Origin: Cupriavidus taiwanensis LMG 19424
Lineage (GTDB): Bacteria; Pseudomonadota; Gammaproteobacteria; Burkholderiales; Burkholderiaceae
Assembly: GCF_000069785.1 (NCBI RefSeq)
Contig: NC_010530.1
Coordinates: 800,001 to 864,000 of the forward strand
Direction: 5' to 3'
DNA length: 64,000 bases
Shown: positions 60,374-64,000 of the stretch, piece by piece
Numbering within the stretch: position 1 is the first letter of the stretch
Layout of the letters: each line of letters opens with the position of its first letter
Program-made: the position numbers and the translations under genes
The notes under the pieces: model-generated
What the model was told of the DNA's origin: nothing
The model's input: the letters and a program-made list of their open reading frames with translations, nothing else
Databases searched by the model: none

Positions 60374-61618
60374 ATGGAGACAAGTACCGGGGCGCTGGCT
60401 GGCGTCAGGGTCGTGGACATCACGGCGGTATTCATGGGGCCCTCCGCCACGCAGATGCTTGGCGACCTGGGGGCGGACGTGATCAAGGTGGAGCCGCCCG
60501 CGGGCGACAGCACCCGCGGCATCGGGCCCTGTGGCGAGGACAAGATGGGGCCGCTGTTTCTGGGGCTGAACCGGAACAAGCGCAGCATCGTGCTGGACCT
60601 GAAATCGCCGCAGGGGCGCGCAGCGCTGCTGCGGCTGGTCGAGGATGCTGACGTGCTGGCTTACAACGTGCGACCGCAGGCCATGCAGCGCCTGGGCCTG
60701 GACTACGAGACGCTGGCGCAGATCAATCCGCGGCTGCTCTATGTCGGCATGTTCGGTTTTTCGCAGCGCGGCCGCTATGCCGCCCACGCGGCGTTCGATG
60801 ACCTGATCCAGGCCGCGACCGGCCTGCCGCAGGCAGTCGCCCTCGGAACCGGCGACATGCCCCGCTATCTCCCGCTGACCATCGCGGATCGCTCCGTGGG
60901 GCTCTATGCCTTCGGCGTGATCTGCGCCGCCCTCTATGCGCGCGAGCGTACCGGGCGCGGGCAGCGCGTCGACGTGCCGATGTTCGAAACGATGGTGCCC
61001 TACGTGATGGGCGACCATCTCTATGGCGAAACCTTCGTGCCGGCCAGGGGCGGATTCGGCTATCCGCGGCTGCTGTCACCCGAGCGCCGGCCTTACCGGA
61101 CGCTGGACGGCCATGTCTGCTGCCTGATCTACCACGACCACCACTGGCGTGCCTTCCTGAAGGTCATCGGCAAGCCCGGGCTGTACGACAGCGACCCCCG
61201 CTTCGCCGACATCACCACCCGCACGGCCCACATTACCGAGCTCTATGGCATGGTCAGCGACGAACTGGCCAAACGATCCACGCAGGAATGGCAGGAACTG
61301 CTGAAGGAGGCGGATATCCCGGTATTTCCCATGCATACCTTCGCATCGCTGCTCGATGATCCGCACTTGCAGGACATTGGCTTCTTCCATGAGGACGATC
61401 ATCCGGCGGTGGGCCGCATCCGCGCCATGGCCGTGCCCAGCGAATGGCACGGCACGCCGCCGGCGCAGCGCCGCCATGCGCCGTCCCTCGGCGAGCATAG
61501 CCGCGAGGTGCTGCGCGAAGCCGGCTACAGCGAAGCCGAGATCGACGGCCTGATGGCGTGCGGCGCCTCACGGCAAGCGCCGCCGGTATCGACGCCATCC
61601 GGAGCGAACCATGCATGA
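60374..61618 (+). CDS. CaiB/BaiF-family CoA-transferase
   Basis: 414 residues. Start METSTGALAGVRVVDITAVF; RBS AGGAG about 8 nt upstream. Family III marks: FMGPSATQMLGDLGADVIKV, GLNRNKRSIVLDLKSPQGRA, VLAYNVRPQAMQRLGLDYET, FDDLIQAATGLPQA. The catalytic Asp lies in this first-half region. It should transfer CoA to a carboxylic acid that is then hydrated by the enoyl-CoA hydratase downstream. Its stop overlaps the next ATG by 8 bp. It is a paralogue of the gene at 43644. Confidence 0.92.
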   Translation: METSTGALAGVRVVDITAVFMGPSATQMLGDLGADVIKVEPPAGDSTRGIGPCGEDKMGPLFLGLNRNKRSIVLDLKSPQGRAALLRLVEDADVLAYNVRPQAMQRLGLDYETLAQINPRLLYVGMFGFSQRGRYAAHAAFDDLIQAATGLPQAVALGTGDMPRYLPLTIADRSVGLYAFGVICAALYARERTGRGQRVDVPMFETMVPYVMGDHLYGETFVPARGGFGYPRLLSPERRPYRTLDGHVCCLIYHDHHWRAFLKVIGKPGLYDSDPRFADITTRTAHITELYGMVSDELAKRSTQEWQELLKEADIPVFPMHTFASLLDDPHLQDIGFFHEDDHPAVGRIRAMAVPSEWHGTPPAQRRHAPSLGEHSREVLREAGYSEAEIDGLMACGASRQAPPVSTPSGANHA

Positions 61619-62378
61619 AGAACTCCTGAGCGAAGTCCGCGGGGAAGTACTCTGGCTGACGATCAACCGGCCCGAGCGCCGCAACGCCATCAATCCCGCG
61701 GTACTGGACGGGCTGCACGCGGGAATCGAGCGTGCCAATGATGACGACGGCATCCGCGCCGTGGTCATCACCGGCGCGGGCGAGCAGGCCTTTTGCGCGG
61801 GCGCCGACCTGCAGAGTGGCAAGTCCTTTGCGTTCGACTACGCGCAGCCGGGCCAGCGGCTTGCCGACCTGCTGCGCCGCGCGCGGCGCTCCAATGTGCC
61901 CCTGGTCGCGCGTGTCAATGGGGCGTGCATGGCTGGCGGCATGGGTCTGATGGCCATGTGCGACATGGCGGTCGCCAGCGATCGGGCCGTGTTCGGCCTG
62001 CCTGAAGTCAAGGTGGGCGTGTTCCCGGCGCAGGTGCTGAGCGTGCTGCAACACCTGGTGCCGAGGCGCGTGCTCAATGAGCTCTGCCTGTGTGGCGAGC
62101 CGCTGTCCGCGCAGGAAGCGCTGGCGGCCGGACTGGTCAACCATGTCAGCGCGGACCTCGACGGCAAGCTCGACTGGCTGCTGGGCCGGCTGCTGGACAA
62201 GTCGCCCGCGGCGATCCGGCGCGGCCTATATACGCTCAAGCACATCGACGCCATGCCGTTCGAGCAGTCGATGGCATTCACCGAGAGCCAGATCGGGCTG
62301 TTCGCCATGACCGAGGACGCGCGCGAGGGCCAGCTCGCCTTCCGCGAAAAGCGCAAGCCCAACTGGACTGGCAAGTAG
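61611..62378 (+). CDS. Enoyl-CoA hydratase/isomerase family protein
   Basis: 255 residues with the crotonase fold. Oxyanion-hole motifs: AFCAGADLQSGK near residue 60 and GACMAGGMGLMAMCDMAVAS near 105. The usual catalytic Glu region is LPEVKVGVFPAQVLSVL near 130. Members hydrate enoyl-CoA or act on related branched substrates. The ATG is inside the end of the CoA-transferase gene; the gap to the AtuA-like gene is 16 bp with AAGGAG. Together the three genes form a short acyl-degradation operon. Confidence 0.92.
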   Translation: MHEELLSEVRGEVLWLTINRPERRNAINPAVLDGLHAGIERANDDDGIRAVVITGAGEQAFCAGADLQSGKSFAFDYAQPGQRLADLLRRARRSNVPLVARVNGACMAGGMGLMAMCDMAVASDRAVFGLPEVKVGVFPAQVLSVLQHLVPRRVLNELCLCGEPLSAQEALAAGLVNHVSADLDGKLDWLLGRLLDKSPAAIRRGLYTLKHIDAMPFEQSMAFTESQIGLFAMTEDAREGQLAFREKRKPNWTGK

Positions 62379-62394
62379 GCAAGGAGAATGAACC

Positions 62395-64000
62395 ATGCAT
62401 GACAAGACCGTGCGCATCGGCGGCGCTTCCGGCTTCTGGGGCGACAGCAGCGTGGGCGCGCCGCAACTGGTGCGCCATGGCGAGATCGACTACCTGGTGT
62501 TCGACTACCTGGCCGAGCTGACCATGTCGGTGCTGGCCGCGGCGCGGCTGCGCAAGCCGGAGCTTGGCTATGCCACCGACTTCGTCACGGTGACGATGAA
62601 GAGCCTGCTGCGCGAGATCGTCGCGCGCAAGATCCGGGTCGTCAGCAACGCCGGCGGCATCAATCCGCAAGGCTGCGCGCAGGCGCTGGCGGCAATAGCC
62701 GCCGAGCAGGGCATCGACGTGCGCATCGCCGTGGTGGAGGGCGACGATGTCATGCCGATGGTGCCAGCGCTGCGCCAGGCCGGCATTGCGGACCTGCAGA
62801 AGGGGCTGCCGCTGCCGGACAAGCTGGTCAGCGCCAATGCCTATCTCGGCGCGCTGCCGGTCCGGCAGGCGCTGGACCAGGGCGCGCAGATCGTCATTAC
62901 CGGGCGCTGCGTGGACAGCGCCGTCACCCTGGGCGTGCTGATGCACGAGTTTGGCTGGCAGGCGGACGATTACGACCGCCTCGCGCAGGGCAGCCTGGCC
63001 GGCCATATCATCGAATGCGGCTGCCAGGCGACCGGCGGCTTGCATACCGACTGGGAGCAGGTGCCCGACTGGCCCGACATCGGCTATCCGGTGATCGAGT
63101 GCCGCGCGGACGGCAGCTTCCTGGTGGGCAAGCCGCCGGCCACCGGGGGTCTGGTCAGTACCGCCACGGTGGGCGAGCAGGTACTGTATGAGATCGGCGA
63201 TCCCGCGGCATACCTGCTGCCGGATGTGACCTGCGATTTCACGCAGGTCGCGCTGCGCCAGGCCGGCCCGGACCTGGTCGAAGTGCGCGGCGCGCGGGGG
63301 CGGGCGCCGGGGCACTGCTACAAGGTCAGCGCCACCTATCTGGACGGGTTCCGGTGCAATGCCCAGTTGACCATCGTCGGTTTCGATGCCGTGGCCAAGG
63401 CCGAGCGGACGGCCGAGGCGATTCTTGCCCGCACGCGCAGGCTGTTCGCGGAAAACGGCTGGGGCGACTACACCCGCACCCGGGTCGAAGTGCTGGGCGC
63501 AGAATCCTGCTTCGGGCCGCGCGCGGCCACCCGCCATACCCGCGAGGCCATCATGCGGCTGGCGGTCACGCATGCCGAGAAGGCGGCGCTGGAGCTGTTC
63601 GCGCGCGAGATCGCGGCAGCCGGGACCAGCTGGGCGCCGGGCACCACGGGGTCGGGCGGGGGACGGGCCAGTCCGTCGCCGTCGATCCGGCAATACGCAT
63701 TCCTGCTGGACAAGGCTGCGTTGGCGCCCACGGTGGTGATGGATGGCGTGCGGACCGCCGTCCCCGTTCCCGCCGGGCGCAAGGCGGAAGAGGACGCCGC
63801 GCCTGCTGCGGCGCGCGAGCCCGTCGCCTGTGCCGAGCCGGCCCGCGGCGACTGCATCGAGGTGCCGCTGATCCGGCTGGCCTACGGGCGCAGCGGCGAC
63901 AAGGGCGATATCTCCAATATCGGCCTGATGGCACGCCGGCCGGAGTACCTGCCCGTGCTGCGCGCCGAAGTCACCGCCGGCAAGGTGGCCGACTGGCTGA
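62395..64000 (+). CDS. AtuA-like (DUF1446) protein, truncated by the window edge
   Basis: 535 codons are present and the frame stays open at 64000, so the 3' end is missing. Start MHDKTVRIGGASGFWGDSSV; GAPQLVRHGEIDYLVFDYLA, RIRVVSNAGGINPQGCAQAL and IVITGRCVDSAVTLGVLMHE are typical of the AtuA/DUF1446 family seen in citronellol and other acyclic terpenoid degradation. A Ser/Gly-rich linker (TTGSGGGRASPSPS) follows about residue 420, before a second domain beginning VPLIRLAYGRSGDKGDISNI. Its role in the operon suggests terpenoid-acid or methyl-branched acyl breakdown, but this is unproven. Confidence 0.85.
   Translation, partial: MHDKTVRIGGASGFWGDSSVGAPQLVRHGEIDYLVFDYLAELTMSVLAAARLRKPELGYATDFVTVTMKSLLREIVARKIRVVSNAGGINPQGCAQALAAIAAEQGIDVRIAVVEGDDVMPMVPALRQAGIADLQKGLPLPDKLVSANAYLGALPVRQALDQGAQIVITGRCVDSAVTLGVLMHEFGWQADDYDRLAQGSLAGHIIECGCQATGGLHTDWEQVPDWPDIGYPVIECRADGSFLVGKPPATGGLVSTATVGEQVLYEIGDPAAYLLPDVTCDFTQVALRQAGPDLVEVRGARGRAPGHCYKVSATYLDGFRCNAQLTIVGFDAVAKAERTAEAILARTRRLFAENGWGDYTRTRVEVLGAESCFGPRAATRHTREAIMRLAVTHAEKAALELFAREIAAAGTSWAPGTTGSGGGRASPSPSIRQYAFLLDKAALAPTVVMDGVRTAVPVPAGRKAEEDAAPAAAREPVACAEPARGDCIEVPLIRLAYGRSGDKGDISNIGLMARRPEYLPVLRAEVTAGKVADWL

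Noticed and set aside
1-64000. CRISPR arrays, tRNA or rRNA genes, prophage structural genes, toxin-antitoxin pairs
   Set aside because: Read on both strands; no regularly spaced repeats, RNA gene signatures or phage modules were seen. The entericidin-like gene has no partner.

Overview
The window is GC-rich DNA (well above 60% G+C by eye), densely packed with short intergenic gaps. It most resembles the genus Cupriavidus (Burkholderiales). Grounds for this are the repeated tripartite-tricarboxylate (Bug/TctC) binding proteins, many LysR/GntR/AraC-controlled acyl-CoA gene clusters, an orphan FlhC, a ProQ/FinO protein and Burkholderiales-style dispersed repeats. The genus is an inference from gene content. 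No rRNA, tRNA or CRISPR array was seen.

Layout. 1-6.5 kb: 5' part of an acyl-CoA synthetase, a LysR regulator, a lauroyl-type acyltransferase, an orphan flhC with a small partner gene, a BON-domain protein and an SDR. 6.6-15.3 kb: small membrane protein and flavodoxin-like gene, then a coupled minus-strand operon (NDP-forming acyl-CoA synthetase, two DUF1254-type proteins, two Bug proteins) facing a GntR/UTRA regulator across an array of TGTTRT-type boxes. 15.4-20.6 kb: small exported or stress-type proteins and a phospholipase D-VTT fusion. 20.6-23.5 kb: AraC regulator and a two-component flavin monooxygenase pair. 23.5-26.9 kb: EamA transporter, a GlxR-like reductase, an Ldh-family dehydrogenase, and a short unknown gene under a near-perfect LexA (SOS) box.

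27-36.6 kb: a GntR/FCD regulator faces a large plus-strand operon. The operon holds a class V aminotransferase (serine-glyoxylate type), a 1017-residue FAD/Fe-S/CCG oxidoreductase, a DSD1-like PLP aldolase/dehydratase and a complete TctC-TctB-TctA transporter. Together they look like uptake and breakdown of an amino or hydroxy dicarboxylate through glyoxylate. 36.6-39.3 kb is accessory DNA: inverted 59-bp repeats bracket a highly structured leader with a small gene and an IS256-family element with an intact 8-bp target duplication.

39.3-46 kb: cyclase family protein and galactarate dehydratase (garD) across paired GTTGT-N3-ACAAC operators, a LysR regulator, then a CoA-transferase/acyl-CoA dehydrogenase pair. 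46-53.7 kb: ProQ/FinO protein, a 109-bp miniature inverted-repeat element, a resolvase-fold protein with lost catalytic residues, a CheB esterase with a zinc-ribbon tail, and a 1373-residue CheB-CheR-PAS-kinase-receiver protein. 53.7-57.7 kb: a sulfonate/taurine-type ABC transporter with two binding proteins. 57.9-60.2 kb: two uncharacterised proteins, one cysteine-rich. 60.3-64 kb: a CoA-transferase / enoyl-CoA hydratase / AtuA-like operon under a promoter covered by a perfect 24-bp palindrome; the last gene runs off the window.
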